Part shown: positions 1-9,628 of the stretch, in pieces
Layout: every line of letters starts with the position of its first letter
How positions within the stretch are numbered: position 1 is the first letter of the stretch
Translations under genes and position numbers: made by a program
The notes under the pieces: generated by a model
Databases searched by the model: none
What the model was told of the DNA's origin: nothing
Seen by the model: only the letters and a program-made list of their open reading frames with translations
Source of the DNA: Flavobacteriaceae bacterium
Lineage (GTDB): Bacteria > Bacteroidota > Bacteroidia > Flavobacteriales > Flavobacteriaceae
DNA: 64,000 nt
NCBI GenBank assembly: GCA_014075215.1
Contig: CP046177.1
Location: 372,001-436,000, forward strand
Direction: 5' to 3'

Positions 1-222
1 TATGATTTGATAAAGATAATCAATCAGTTTTTTTTTAGAATCCGTATGAGAAGTATATGCTTTGCTATTATAGTACTTGTTAAGATTCAAAGGAACCGGT
101 GAAGTGACTAATATATCATATTTATTAGAGATCATTACTTCATAGGTTTCGTTAGAAACCAAATAATCTTTACAATTTAAGTATGGGGTTAAGCCATAGT
201 GAAATTCACTTTTTTTTGTCAT
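1..222 (-). CDS. Class I SAM-dependent methyltransferase, N-terminal part (cut by window edge)
   Basis: An open frame starts at ATG 222 and runs without a stop to the window edge (74 codons). The visible protein has a CKDYLVS segment, then LVTSPVP, then KYYNSKAYTSHTDS. This order matches the N-terminal leader of a flavobacterial class I methyltransferase family in which the SAM motif (VGCG type) follows directly; that motif lies outside the window. Substrate unknown. The start overlaps the 3' tail of the IS200 pseudogene by 17 bp, so the insertion stopped just short of the gene and probably supplies or replaced its upstream region. Family assignment is from remembered similarity of the leader only. 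Confidence 0.6.
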   Translation of the reverse strand, partial: MTKKSEFHYGLTPYLNCKDYLVSNETYEVMISNKYDILVTSPVPLNLNKYYNSKAYTSHTDSKKKLIDYLYQII

Positions 223-678
223 ATTTTTCTAAATGAACTACTCCGACACAGAGCGATCGAGGTGTCAAAATAGTGTTAGTTGATTTGTGTGTATTTTTTT
301 GTACTCTGTCTTTCTTTGTTACTTGATTCTTTACGTAAGCCTTTATGACTTCCTCATGAGCGTATTGACCAACTGTGTTGGCATAAAACCCTCTTGTCCG
401 GAACTTGCCTCCCCACAATTTTGCTTTTATCTCTGGAAACTTCTTAAACAATTCTTTTGCTGTTATACTTTTCAACATGTTTATCATTTTTGAAACTGAA
501 TAATTTGGAACACTCTGAACTAAAAATGAACTTCATAACGCTCGGAAATATCCAAACATATCTGCTTTAATCCTTCTCCTATCTCCTCTGTTATAACTGA
601 CTCCCTGTATTTTAAAGGAAAAACCAAATGATACATCAGTAACGTTTTATTATGTCTCTTGAAAATGTGCTCTCCCAT
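206..678 (-). pseudogene. tnpA: IS200/IS605-family transposase tnpA, broken
   Basis: The N-terminal half starts at ATG 678 and reads to a stop at about 520 (MYHLVFPLKYRES to SERYEVHF). The C-terminal half continues in another frame from about 513 (VQSVPNYSVSK, then KELFKKFPEIK, LWGGKFRTRGFY, TVGQYAHEEV). Normal TnpA has two VHF-like segments about a dozen residues apart, the second belonging to the HUH metal-binding motif. Here the two are fused into one, so the HUH motif and the frame are lost. The catalytic-Tyr region is still present. The last about 20 codons read past the element end into the neighbouring methyltransferase start. The element cannot supply its own transposase. Confidence 0.8.
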
Positions 679-744
679 TTATCGAAAGTACACTTTTTCA
701 AAGTGTTATGAAAAACTCTCTGTTTTTCAAACTTTTCAGCTTGA

Positions 745-765
745 CCTCGACGCTCTGTGTCGAGG
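745..765. repeat. Subterminal hairpin of the IS200-like element
   Basis: CCTCGAC and GTCGAGG form a 7-bp stem around a GCTCTGT loop. A sequence sharing the same GCTCTGTGTCG core occurs on the minus strand at about 242-262, near the other end of the tnpA remnant. IS200/IS605 elements carry such subterminal hairpins instead of inverted repeats, so the pair marks the approximate left and right ends. Confidence 0.55.
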
Positions 766-785
766 AATTTTTAGATTAAAAGAAA

Positions 786-801
786 TGTTCCATGTGGAAC
801 A
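786..801. promoter_or_regulatory. parS: Degenerate parS (ParB-binding) site downstream of mnmG
   Basis: TGTTCCATGTGGAACA lies 9 bp beyond the mnmG stop. It differs at one position (A-T-G-T versus A-C-G-T in the centre) from the known parS form TGTTCCACGTGGAACA. With the perfect site at 2695-2710 it brackets mnmG. ParB binding to the degenerate copy is inferred. Confidence 0.55.
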
Positions 802-810
802 TCTAAAAAT

Positions 811-2688
811 TTATCTACCCATATAAACTAATAAAACTGAAATATCACTGGGTGAAACACCACTTATTCGACTAGCTTGAGAGATGGTTGTTGGTCTGAT
901 TTTATTTAATTTTTCAACAGCTTCATAGGATAATGATTTTACTTTATGATAATTAAATGTTACAGGAATAGCTATATTTTCTAACCTGTTTAACTTGTTT
1001 GCATTGTTCTTTTCTTTTTCTATATAACCGGCATATTTTAAATGGATTTCTACCTGTTCAATAATTTCCTTGTCAATAGTATGTTCTTCTACAAATTCTG
1101 ACAGCTCTTCTATGTGCATATAGTCTGAAAATGTCAATTGAGGTCTCGAAGCAATTTTGATCAATTTCATAGATTGATTTACCAGTGCTAAGTTTTTTGA
1201 TGCTAACACAGGGTTAATCGTTTCTTTTGTCACACTAAAATTTTTTAAAAATTCAATCAATAATTTTGTTTTCGCAATTTTCGTTTTGACTCTTGCCAAT
1301 CTCTCATTTGATGCTAAACTGATAGCATTAGATATCGGTGTTAGTCTTATATCTGCATTGTCTTGTCTTAATAATGTCCTGTATTCGGCCCTGGAAGTAA
1401 ACATTCTATAGGGTTCTTCCGTTCCTTTTGTAATCAAATCATCAATCAAAACACCAATATACGCCTCATTTCTTTTTAAAATAAAGGCTTCTTTACTTTT
1501 CACTTTTAATGCCGCATTGATCCCCGCTATTAGTCCTTGTGCAGCTGCTTCTTCATAACCGGTGGTTCCGTTGATTTGTCCTGCAAAAAACAAGTTTTCT
1601 ATTCGTTTGGTTTCTAAGGTATGCTTCAATTGAGTCGGAGGAAAATAATCATATTCAATTGCATAACCATATCTGAAGAATTTGACATGCTCAAACCCCG
1701 GAATGAATCTGATCGCTTTATCCTGAATATCATCCGGCAAAGAAGTAGAGAATCCGTTTACATATATTTCAACTGTATTCCACCCTTCCGGTTCAACAAA
1801 AATTTGATGTCGCTCCTTGCTTGCAAAACGGTCTATCTTATCTTCAATAGAAGGGCAATATCTCGGTCCTGTTGACTGTATTTTTCCATTAAACATAGGA
1901 GATCTATCAAACCCCTCTTTTAATACATCATGAACGGCTTTATTGGTATATGACAAATAACACAATCGCTGGTTTGTCAATGGTTTTGTTGATGGTAAAA
2001 AAGAAAATTTTTCCGGATATTCATCTCCCGGTTGTGCTATCATTTTAGAAAAATCTAACGAACGGCCATCTACTCTGGGAGGTGTTCCGGTTTTCATTCT
2101 TCCCGATTCAAACCCCTTACGAATCAAATCTTCGGTAATTCCGGTTGCTGCTTTTTCGCCGGCTCTGCCTCCTCCAAATGTTTTTTCTCCTATATGAATC
2201 AAACCATTTAAAAAAGTGCCTGCTGTTACAACAACTGTTTTTGCATATATGGTAAGTCCCAAGCTCGTTTTGACTCCAGCAACCGTATGATTCTCAAAAA
2301 GCAATCCGGTAACCGAATCCTGATAAAAATCCATTTTTTTTGTTTGCTCTAACATGGTTCTCCACGTCTCGGCAAACAGCATTCTGTCAGATTGAGCTCT
2401 GGGGCTCCACATAGCAGGGCCTTTTGATTTATTCAGCATTTTAAACTGTATCGCTGATTTGTCCGTAACTATGGCACTATAGCCTCCCAAAGCATCAATT
2501 TCCCGTAAAATTTGACCCTTTGCAATTCCTCCCATAGCAGGGTTGCAGCTCATTTGAGCTATATGTTGTAAGTTCATTGTAATCAACAACGTTTTCATCC
2601 CTAAATTGGCAGCAGCAGCAGCAGCCTCGCTTCCTGCGTGTCCTCCTCCTACAATAATAACATCATATGTTGTGCTAGATAAACTCAT
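811..2688 (-). CDS. mnmG: tRNA uridine-5-carboxymethylaminomethyl(34) synthesis enzyme MnmG (GidA)
   Basis: 625 aa, the usual family length. MnmG works with MnmE (GTPase) to place the carboxymethylaminomethyl group on wobble U34 of certain tRNAs, using FAD, NADH and methylenetetrahydrofolate. Seen: the N-terminal FAD-binding GGGHAGSEAA at residues 14-23; CNPAMGGIAKG at about 48-58, carrying the conserved Cys region; the second signature GPRYCPSIEDK at about 275; and the C-terminal GidA-associated helical domain, ending RISGVSPSDISVLLVYMGR. ATG 2688 is preceded after 6 bp by a perfect parS palindrome, so parS lies in the 5' leader and ParB bound there could influence expression. Next gene upstream is ybeY on the same strand. 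Confidence 0.97.
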   Translation of the reverse strand: MSLSSTTYDVIIVGGGHAGSEAAAAAANLGMKTLLITMNLQHIAQMSCNPAMGGIAKGQILREIDALGGYSAIVTDKSAIQFKMLNKSKGPAMWSPRAQSDRMLFAETWRTMLEQTKKMDFYQDSVTGLLFENHTVAGVKTSLGLTIYAKTVVVTAGTFLNGLIHIGEKTFGGGRAGEKAATGITEDLIRKGFESGRMKTGTPPRVDGRSLDFSKMIAQPGDEYPEKFSFLPSTKPLTNQRLCYLSYTNKAVHDVLKEGFDRSPMFNGKIQSTGPRYCPSIEDKIDRFASKERHQIFVEPEGWNTVEIYVNGFSTSLPDDIQDKAIRFIPGFEHVKFFRYGYAIEYDYFPPTQLKHTLETKRIENLFFAGQINGTTGYEEAAAQGLIAGINAALKVKSKEAFILKRNEAYIGVLIDDLITKGTEEPYRMFTSRAEYRTLLRQDNADIRLTPISNAISLASNERLARVKTKIAKTKLLIEFLKNFSVTKETINPVLASKNLALVNQSMKLIKIASRPQLTFSDYMHIEELSEFVEEHTIDKEIIEQVEIHLKYAGYIEKEKNNANKLNRLENIAIPVTFNYHKVKSLSYEAVEKLNKIRPTTISQASRISGVSPSDISVLLVYMGR

Positions 2689-2694
2689 AATATG

Positions 2695-2710
2695 TGTTTC
2701 ACGTGAAACA
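2695..2710. promoter_or_regulatory. parS: Perfect parS centromere site
   Basis: TGTTTCACGTGAAACA is a perfect 16-bp palindrome and one of the established chromosomal parS sequences recognised by ParB. It sits between ybeY and mnmG, 6 bp before the mnmG start codon. Chromosomal parS sites cluster near the replication origin, which suggests that this end of the window is origin-proximal. Confidence 0.85.
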
Positions 2711-2720
2711 TTATATTAAA

Positions 2721-3143
2721 TTACTGATTATCAGTAGGTAATGATTTCAATGCTTCGTTTTCTTTTCCTCTCATTGCTTGAATATCTTTATCCTCTTTGT
2801 CGTTATACCTCATAAAGTGTAACATTCCATGTATCAATACTCGTTGTAGCTCTTCTTCAAAAGAAATCCGGTATGTTCGGGCATTTTCAGCAACTCTTTC
2901 AGTCGATATAAAAATATCTCCCGAAATAATACGGCCTTCCGTGTTGTCAAAACTAATAATATCTGTTAGCGTATCGTGCTTCAAATATTGAATATTTAGT
3001 TTATGCAGGTAATCATCATCGCAAAAAATATAATTGACATACTCAACTTCAAACCCATCATTTCGTGCTACAGAAAGAATCCAATCAAAAATAACTTCTT
3101 CATTATCCAGTAAAAAATCATTTATATAATTAAATATAATCAT
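2721..3143 (-). CDS. ybeY: Endoribonuclease YbeY (rRNA maturation factor)
   Basis: 140 aa, normal length. YbeY is a zinc endoribonuclease acting in 16S rRNA 3'-end maturation and ribosome quality control. The metal-binding segment HGMLHFMRYNDK (residues 105-116) keeps the first two histidines of HGxLHLxGYDH, but the third His position is Lys/Asp. This is a variant I recall from other Bacteroidota YbeY proteins. GDIFIS (about 75-80) is the family's other conserved strand. The gene lies between DUF4175 and mnmG, all on the minus strand and probably co-transcribed. Confidence 0.93.
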   Translation of the reverse strand: MIIFNYINDFLLDNEEVIFDWILSVARNDGFEVEYVNYIFCDDDYLHKLNIQYLKHDTLTDIISFDNTEGRIISGDIFISTERVAENARTYRISFEEELQRVLIHGMLHFMRYNDKEDKDIQAMRGKENEALKSLPTDNQ

Positions 3144-3236
3144 TGTTGTTCAGTACCAATATATCATATACTTTGTATAATAGCAATACACTATTCATTA
3201 AATAGTTCGTATATTAAACAAAACCTTGCTGCTATT

Positions 3237-6200
3237 TTAATTTTTTTTAAAATACGTATGTACTTTCTCTTTATATTTCTGTCGCAAAGGTAATGATTGT
3301 CTGTTTAATATTTCTGTTTGGTTATAAAACTCTTTTTTTAGGATAAGCTCTCTTATTCTTTTTTTGGTTGCGTCATTTTTATTTGCCCCGGATGTCCTCT
3401 TTTTTTCAAAGCCTTGTTCCGCTAATGCTTTTTCTAATTTCAATAATTGATATTCGAGTTTTTTCATTTTTCTCAAAGTAGCGGCATTAAACCCCTTTTC
3501 CAAAATTTCATTTTCTAATGCTTCCATCGTTTTTAATAGGGCTTTAGCCGCCTCGCTCTTATTTCCTCCTTCTTTTAATGCATTTTGTAATTGTTCTCTA
3601 AGTTGAGATTGTTCCTTGTATATTTGATATAATTCTTCATGTATTTGTTCATCACCATTTCCCCTTCCCTTTTGTTTTCCTTTTTCTCCTTTTTTGTCAG
3701 GTTTTTCTCCTCCTTTCTTTTCACCTTTCTTTGTTCCTTTTTCCATCTTTTTTGATAATCCCTGTTGTTTTTGAATAAGATCCGGTAAACTAAAAGATGT
3801 TCCGCTTTTTCCTTTACCCGGAAATGAAATACTATTTTGCATACTGTTTAAAAGGTTACTCAAAAAATCTGCAAGATTATTTGCGGCAGTCATTACATAA
3901 CGTTGATTGGAAAGACCTTTAGTAAATTTTCGCTCCGTAAAATTTTCCAAAGACTGAGCCAAATTATAATGTGCCGCAGATAAATCATCCTGAATTTTAG
4001 TCGATATCCTCGGCATACGCATACTTAACGCATATAGACTATCGTCAATATGCTCAAAATAAGTTTTTATTTCATTTTGCTTTCTTAGATTTTTACCAAA
4101 TTCAGGGTGATCGGAAGAGATATTACCAAACGTATTCATTAAGTTTTCCTGTTCAAAAGAAAAAACAATTACATTTTCTAAAATTTTTCTTAAATCTTCT
4201 ATATTTTCATCTATCATTTGAGACTGCATATCTAACAAAGATTGTTGCATTTTACGACTCATTTCTTTCATTTTTTTAGCCGCCTTTTTCTGGCTTCTTT
4301 TGGCTGCTTTATTTCTTTTTCCCGCTAAGTTGTCTGATGCTTTATTGATCTCTTTATCAATCTCCTCCTGTTCTTCTCCTGTTTCAGGTATGGCCATAGG
4401 ATTTTTTAATTTCTCATTTTCTTTAGAGAGTTCTTCTAATTCTCTTTCCAATTCTTTAAAATCATTACTGATGCCTTTTTGTTGCTGATTTGCATTCGGG
4501 CCTTTATTTTGAATGGTGTCTTGTTTTATAGAAAGTTTGTCTAACTTATTTGCAATTTGCATTATTTTTTGTTCCACATAAAACCTTTTCGTAAGTTCTA
4601 CTATTCGTTCCAGACTCTTTTCCTGCTGTTTGTTTTGCTGTGTAAGTTCTTTTACTTTATTAATCAACTCTTCTTTGTTGAGTTTTTTGGCCAGCTGTTC
4701 CAATTCGTCTAACAGTTTTTGTTGTTTCTCTAATTTTCTCAGTTCCTCTATTCGTTTTTTAAGTGCGTCCTTTTTATCTTGTAACAATTCATTGTTTTCC
4801 GGTTTCTCCTCTAAATTTTTCTCCATTCTGTCCGTTAAGCGCTCCATCATTTCTCTGTAATTTCCTTGTCTTTTGATGTAATTGTCAATTGTTTTTTTAT
4901 CATTCCAATTAAGTCCTTTTTGATTTTTTAATTTCTTTTCAATGGCATCTAATTCTTTCTGATCTTCTTTCCGTTTTCGAATAGATTGCTCAATGATTTT
5001 GATATGATCTTTCTGTTCTTCCAACAGTTCTTCTTCCTCTTCAATGGTTGTTTTCTTCCTAAAAAAAAACGTCTTACTTCTGGTTTTTTTAGAGCCGTTT
5101 ACACCGTCATTGTCAAACACTTCAAAATAAAGCTCATAAGCAATTCCTTTATCTGTCATAGAGTTATCCGGCAATTCATAAAAAAAAGTTTGGAGTGTAT
5201 TTTTGTCAATAGAAATGTCATGAATAAATTTATTTTCCGGATCAGATTGTTTATAAAAAACCATTTGCAGACACTCTAATCCATAATCATCTGAAATTTG
5301 TCCGGCAAAAAAACGTTGATTCTCGGAAATGGAATCCGATACGGGCGCTACTGTAATTTGTGGAAACTGATCTTTTATAACATCAATGGAAAATCCTAAT
5401 TTCTCATACTCCGAAAGATTATTATTTGAGGATACTATTTGATAATGTAATGGTTTTTTAATTTGCTTTTTATACCTGAATTGTTGATCGCTTACTTTTG
5501 TAAAAGTATCTTTTTTTGAGCCCGTAATAAAAGTCAATTCCTCAGTTTCAGTTGTTTCAATTTTCCAAATTAAATGTGTTCCTTCGGGCACAGCAATATT
5601 TGTAATATTTTGAGTTGTATTGTTTTTCTTCCGAATATATTTCGGGTACAAAAAACCCATTTCAATATTTCGGATAACCGGAACTTTGATTACATGAACC
5701 TTATATTCTCCGGACTGAATTGTTTGAGAGGAAACATAAAAAGTAAACGATTCCTGCAAATTGGAAAAAGTAAACGAAAAATTGCCCTGACCATTTGTAT
5801 CTAAAAAATAGTCTTGATTAGAAAAGTAAATTTTTGCTTCGAGGGGAACAACAGATCCGACGGTATTGAAATTTACGGTTATTGACTTTCCTTGTATTAC
5901 ATTCAGGTGGGTATTTACTAACTGAAAAGAAAAAGGTGCAGGAGGTAAATATTCCGTATTAAAATTAACTACTCTGGAAAAACTATCCGACAAGCCCTTG
6001 TGAGTTCCTGAAAAAAAGGAAATAACCCAAATCAATAAGGGAATTAAAATATACACAAGATATTTTCTATTCTTACGAAAGTTAACAGCATTAGAAAAAG
6101 GAATCGGTCTTAGCTCCTTTGACTTCTGATCAATACCAGCGACTAATAAATCTGTCTGGTCATTGTGCTCCTTTAACTGTAAAATATTCAACAATTTATC

Positions 6201-6518
6201 TTGCACTTCAGGAAAATGATTTCCTATAATTTTAGAAGATTCTTCATAAGAAATTCCGCTTTGTATTCCCGTTAACTTAAATAGAGAGAGCAAAATGAAT
6301 CTGAATAATAAAAACAATTCAATAGCCACAAAACTCCAAAACAAAACAACTCTTGAAGAGGGGGTTAACCAAAGAAAATATTCGAGATAAAGGACACAAA
6401 AAACAAAAATAAACCCGAGAACCAAAAATAAAATAGATCCTTTTACCAATTGATTTATATAAAACTTCCGATAAAAACCTCTTAACTTTGCTTCTATGGT
6501 ATATTCCTTTTTTTCCAT
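3237..6518 (-). CDS. DUF4175-family membrane protein with long coiled coil
   Basis: About 1093 aa, with ATG chosen at 6518 (the first longer frame begins with TTG). Two N-terminal hydrophobic segments (about residues 26-80) and one near 150-170 anchor it in the inner membrane. A periplasmic, beta-rich region (about 180-480) follows, then a very long Lys/Glu/Gln-rich coiled coil (about 490-780) and a Lys/Gly-rich low-complexity stretch with KKGEKKGGEKPDKKGEKGK (about 950). This layout matches the large DUF4175 proteins of Flavobacteriia, whose function is not established. It sits upstream of ybeY-mnmG on the same strand. No defect seen. Confidence 0.8.
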   Translation of the reverse strand: MEKKEYTIEAKLRGFYRKFYINQLVKGSILFLVLGFIFVFCVLYLEYFLWLTPSSRVVLFWSFVAIELFLLFRFILLSLFKLTGIQSGISYEESSKIIGNHFPEVQDKLLNILQLKEHNDQTDLLVAGIDQKSKELRPIPFSNAVNFRKNRKYLVYILIPLLIWVISFFSGTHKGLSDSFSRVVNFNTEYLPPAPFSFQLVNTHLNVIQGKSITVNFNTVGSVVPLEAKIYFSNQDYFLDTNGQGNFSFTFSNLQESFTFYVSSQTIQSGEYKVHVIKVPVIRNIEMGFLYPKYIRKKNNTTQNITNIAVPEGTHLIWKIETTETEELTFITGSKKDTFTKVSDQQFRYKKQIKKPLHYQIVSSNNNLSEYEKLGFSIDVIKDQFPQITVAPVSDSISENQRFFAGQISDDYGLECLQMVFYKQSDPENKFIHDISIDKNTLQTFFYELPDNSMTDKGIAYELYFEVFDNDGVNGSKKTRSKTFFFRKKTTIEEEEELLEEQKDHIKIIEQSIRKRKEDQKELDAIEKKLKNQKGLNWNDKKTIDNYIKRQGNYREMMERLTDRMEKNLEEKPENNELLQDKKDALKKRIEELRKLEKQQKLLDELEQLAKKLNKEELINKVKELTQQNKQQEKSLERIVELTKRFYVEQKIMQIANKLDKLSIKQDTIQNKGPNANQQQKGISNDFKELERELEELSKENEKLKNPMAIPETGEEQEEIDKEINKASDNLAGKRNKAAKRSQKKAAKKMKEMSRKMQQSLLDMQSQMIDENIEDLRKILENVIVFSFEQENLMNTFGNISSDHPEFGKNLRKQNEIKTYFEHIDDSLYALSMRMPRISTKIQDDLSAAHYNLAQSLENFTERKFTKGLSNQRYVMTAANNLADFLSNLLNSMQNSISFPGKGKSGTSFSLPDLIQKQQGLSKKMEKGTKKGEKKGGEKPDKKGEKGKQKGRGNGDEQIHEELYQIYKEQSQLREQLQNALKEGGNKSEAAKALLKTMEALENEILEKGFNAATLRKMKKLEYQLLKLEKALAEQGFEKKRTSGANKNDATKKRIRELILKKEFYNQTEILNRQSLPLRQKYKEKVHTYFKKN

Positions 6519-6637
6519 CAATTATAAAAATAAATATTCTACATACTCAATATAGTAACAATCTGTTAAAAATTATGTAAAAGGTTTTGTTTTTGTTAAG
6601 TTTGTAAGACTCTTTATAAAAATGTTATTAACTTATT

Positions 6638-6660
6638 GAGACCTTTGCAAAATAATGATA
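6638..6660 (-). repeat. Solo element end (GAGACCTTTGCAAAATA)
   Basis: This is the same terminal sequence found inverted at both ends of the fold-back element at 44182-44343 and at 48477-48493. Only the outer about 17 bp are shared. It lies just before the IS1595 transposase fragment. Confidence 0.5.
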
Positions 6661-6667
6661 AATGTAA

Positions 6668-6917
6668 AGAATATTTGAAGAACATATTATTTCTACCTCT
6701 GCAAAAGTATTTACAGACAAATGGCGTGGCTATACCTCTATAAAAAGATTATGGCATTACACAAATAGAAAGTAATCATGGAAACAACTTTAAAAAACTT
6801 CATATCATCATTCATCAGGTAAAATATTGGTTAATAACAGTACCAAAACATGTCAGTAAAAAACATATTCAAAAATACTTTGATGAATTTGCTTATCGTA
6901 TATCGATCGCAATCTAA
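6668..6917 (+). pseudogene. IS1595-family (ISXO2-like) transposase fragment
   Basis: One frame reads VFTDKWRGYTSIKRLW, then NRKSNHGNNFKKLH, VKYWLITVPKHVSKKH and QKYFDEFAYRI, then a stop. This is the end of the DDE-type catalytic domain of ISXO2-like transposases, including the D in DKWRGY and the C-terminal KHxQKYxDEFxxR signature. The N-terminal Zn-ribbon and most of the catalytic domain are missing. The gap 6519-7025 holds only this fragment and the solo repeat end. Confidence 0.7.
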
Positions 6918-7025
6918 AAGTTTCAATATGGCATAACTCTATTGTAAGAATGATAAATTATGAACCAATAACATGGAATCAAATTAAACAGAAACTAAAT
7001 TAATTACTCAAATAATTTTAATAAT

Positions 7026-7862
7026 ATGAAAAATTTTGTCGCTATTTCTTTATTGCTGTGTTTATCTCAAACCTATGGTCAAAGCCCTTGGCCCCAAAAA
7101 AAAGGAAAAGCATATACACAATTGTCTTTTACTTTAATTTCCGGGTATGAGGAATTATATGGAAATCCTGACTACACAACAGAGAGGGTTGTTACTGATA
7201 ATACATTACAGTTTTACGGAGAATATGGTCTGACAGATAAAACTTCTTTGGTTTTAAGTCTTCCTTTCAAATTCATAAAAACAGGAAACCTGACAAATAC
7301 TAACCTTATTGCTCCTTCGGCACAAGAAGGCTCTAAATCTACTTTGGGAAATATTGAAGCTGGATTAAAACATGTGTTTTTTCAAAAAAAATGGATCATA
7401 TCAGGACAGTTTAATGTAGAAGCAAATACCGGCAGCTTTGATGGTGTTTCCGGAATACGAACCGGTTATGATGCGTGGAATTTTACCCCATTAATTTTGG
7501 CAGGAAGGAGCTATGGAAATACGTATCTGCAAGGTCATTTTGGAGCAAATATCAGAACAAATAACCATAGCAGCAACATAAGAATTGGAGGAGAAATCGG
7601 AACTAAAGCTCTTAAAAATATTTGGGTAATTGGCTTTATAGGTATTTCATCTTCTTTAAAAAATGGCGATGTCGTGTTACCTGCCAGTAATCTGGTAAAC
7701 GGTTTATACGTAAATGATCAGGAATTTGGGGTTCTAGGATTTAAAGCCATCGCCGAATTTTCAAAAAGTTTCGGTGCTAATTTTAGTCTTGGAGGTGCTT
7801 TTTTTGGGAATAATGTAGCAAAAACAGCTGCGCTTACATTTGGCTTATATCATAAATTTTAA
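7026..7862 (+). CDS. Putative outer-membrane beta-barrel protein
   Basis: 278 aa with a clear signal peptide (residues 1 to about 18, cleavage after QTYG). The mature protein alternates polar and hydrophobic residues in strands ending in aromatic residues, and finishes with FGLYHKF, a C-terminal Phe typical of outer-membrane barrels. Repeated phrases such as LQFYGEYGLTDKTSLVLSLPF resemble the barrel families annotated as phenol-degradation MetA-like or generic transporters. The substrate cannot be told. It stands alone: about 200 bp without genes follow it (7863-8063). Confidence 0.6.
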   Translation: MKNFVAISLLLCLSQTYGQSPWPQKKGKAYTQLSFTLISGYEELYGNPDYTTERVVTDNTLQFYGEYGLTDKTSLVLSLPFKFIKTGNLTNTNLIAPSAQEGSKSTLGNIEAGLKHVFFQKKWIISGQFNVEANTGSFDGVSGIRTGYDAWNFTPLILAGRSYGNTYLQGHFGANIRTNNHSSNIRIGGEIGTKALKNIWVIGFIGISSSLKNGDVVLPASNLVNGLYVNDQEFGVLGFKAIAEFSKSFGANFSLGGAFFGNNVAKTAALTFGLYHKF

Positions 7863-8009
7863 TTTTCCCTAAAAAATCAATTAACACAAAATAATCACTA
7901 TTAAATGTCACTCTATTTTTAAAGTGTTTTTTATGTTATTTTCAATAAAATACCATTCATCTAAAAAAATAGTGTTTGACCTAAAAAAGAGGTGATGTTG
8001 GTCTAAAAG

Positions 8010-8043
8010 TTGCTTTTCTTACTGTATATCGGGTGTAGGTTTG
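8010..8043 (+). promoter_or_regulatory. Bacteroidota-type promoter before the surface protein gene
   Basis: TAGGTTTG at 8036-8043 fits the TAnnTTTG -7 box. TTG at 8010-8012 may be the -33 box, though the 23-bp gap is at the long end. The ATG follows 20 bp downstream at 8064. Confidence 0.4.
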
Positions 8044-8063
8044 TTTTCTCAAAATAACAATCA

Positions 8064-9588
8064 ATGAGAACAATTATCATATACACACTGGCAATATTAT
8101 TAGTTCAACTGGGACGGTCTCAATCGTTTTATGTAGGTTCGGGAGGTATTATCTCGATAAATTCAGGCAATGTACTATATATTGACAACAATGCCACTAT
8201 CGATGCTTCGGGAACGATTACTGTTAAATCAAGTGCTACTACCAGTGCTTCTTTACTGGTAACCGGTAGTGCAACAGGAAATATTGCCTACAAAAGACAT
8301 ATTAAAGATACAGACTGGCATTTGGTAGCTGCTCCGGTAAGCTCTCAAAGCATCAATGACTTTGTAACCGATACCAGTAATAGTATCAACACAAGCGGTG
8401 CCATGTATGCTGTCGCTACCTATAACAATTCAAATACCAGCTCCAATCGTTGGGAGTATTATACTAATGCTCCAGGTGCAGGTAACTTTGTAAACGGAAA
8501 AGGTTATTCTACCAACAGAACAGCTATAGGAGACTATACCTTTGAAGGAGCAATGCCCAACTCGGATGTATCGGTATCATTAACCACTTCCAGTGGTAGT
8601 TTTTATTGGAGTGCACTGGGAAATCCTTTTCCTTCTTTTTTACCGGCTAACAGCGGTGCAAAAGCAAACAATATCCTTGACCAGAACAGTAGCGTTTTAG
8701 ACCCGTCTTATACGGCCTTATACTTTTGGAACGGAGTAACCCCTATCAACCTGTTAACAATGCAAGTCCTGCATTACAGATTGCTCCCGGACAGGGTTTT
8801 ATGGTAAAAGCAAAAGATGATAGTGAAACATTTATTTTTACAAAAGCAATACAAAACCACCAAAGCGGAACAGCTACCTTCTACAGAACAGCAAATACAA
8901 CTCCAAGTATCGTTGTCAATTTAACGGTACCTTAAATAAACAAACCTCCGTTAAGTATCTTCAAAATGCAACCACCGGACTGAACCCAGGATACGATGCA
9001 GGAGCCTATGATAGCGGAAGTACAAACTTCTTTATAAACACACACCTGGTCAGTGATAGCAACGGAGTAGACTTTACCAGGCAATGTTTACCTGACAGTA
9101 ATTACCAGGCAATGGTAATCCCATTGTCAATCAAGGCCAATGCCAACCAAACGCTTACTTTCAGTACCTCCACTGACAACTTACCACAAGATATAGATGT
9201 ATATCTGCAAGATGTAACCAATAACACCTTTACAAAAATAAATGGAGAATCCCATCAAATTACCATTAATGAAACACTCTCAGGTATTGGAAGGTTCTAT
9301 ATACATACCTCTGCAGGAGAGGTTCTCAACGTAGAAGATAATACTGTAGTGTCCAATCAGGTAAGTATATATATGTCAGCTACCAATAGATTAACAATTA
9401 CCGGACTGAGTCAAGGTACTGCTAAACTTAACATGTATTCAATCTTAGGAAAAAAGGTCTTACAAACTTCTTTTGAACAAAGTCCTACTCAACATATAAC
9501 CATCCCCGAAACTATCAAAACAGGAGTATACCTGATTGATTTAAAAACATCATCAGGGAATCTACGAAAGAAAATAATCCTCGAATAA
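8064..9588 (+). pseudogene. T9SS-exported surface protein with two frameshifts
   Basis: Three frames form one protein of about 507 aa. Frame one (8064 to about 8740) has a signal peptide ending GRSQ and a low-complexity repeat region. Frame two (about 8741-8920) contains NPYQPVNNAS and APGQGFMVKAK. Frame three (about 8922-9588) ends in a type IX sorting domain (LNMYSILGKKVLQTS, TGVYLIDLKTSSG, then KKIILE). Both junctions are repaired by adding one base: near 8740 (NG/SNPYQ) and in a T/A run near 8922 (VNLNGTLNKQT). Either the gene is recently dead or two homopolymer bases are missing from the sequence. If intact it would be secreted and anchored or released by the SprA machinery. Confidence 0.8.
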
Positions 9589-9628
9589 ACAGATTTAAAA
9601 TAAATAATAACACATAAAATAGATCATC

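Noticed and set aside
287..493. Plus-strand open frame opposite tnpA
   Set aside because: Shadow of the transposase on the other strand; no protein-like features.
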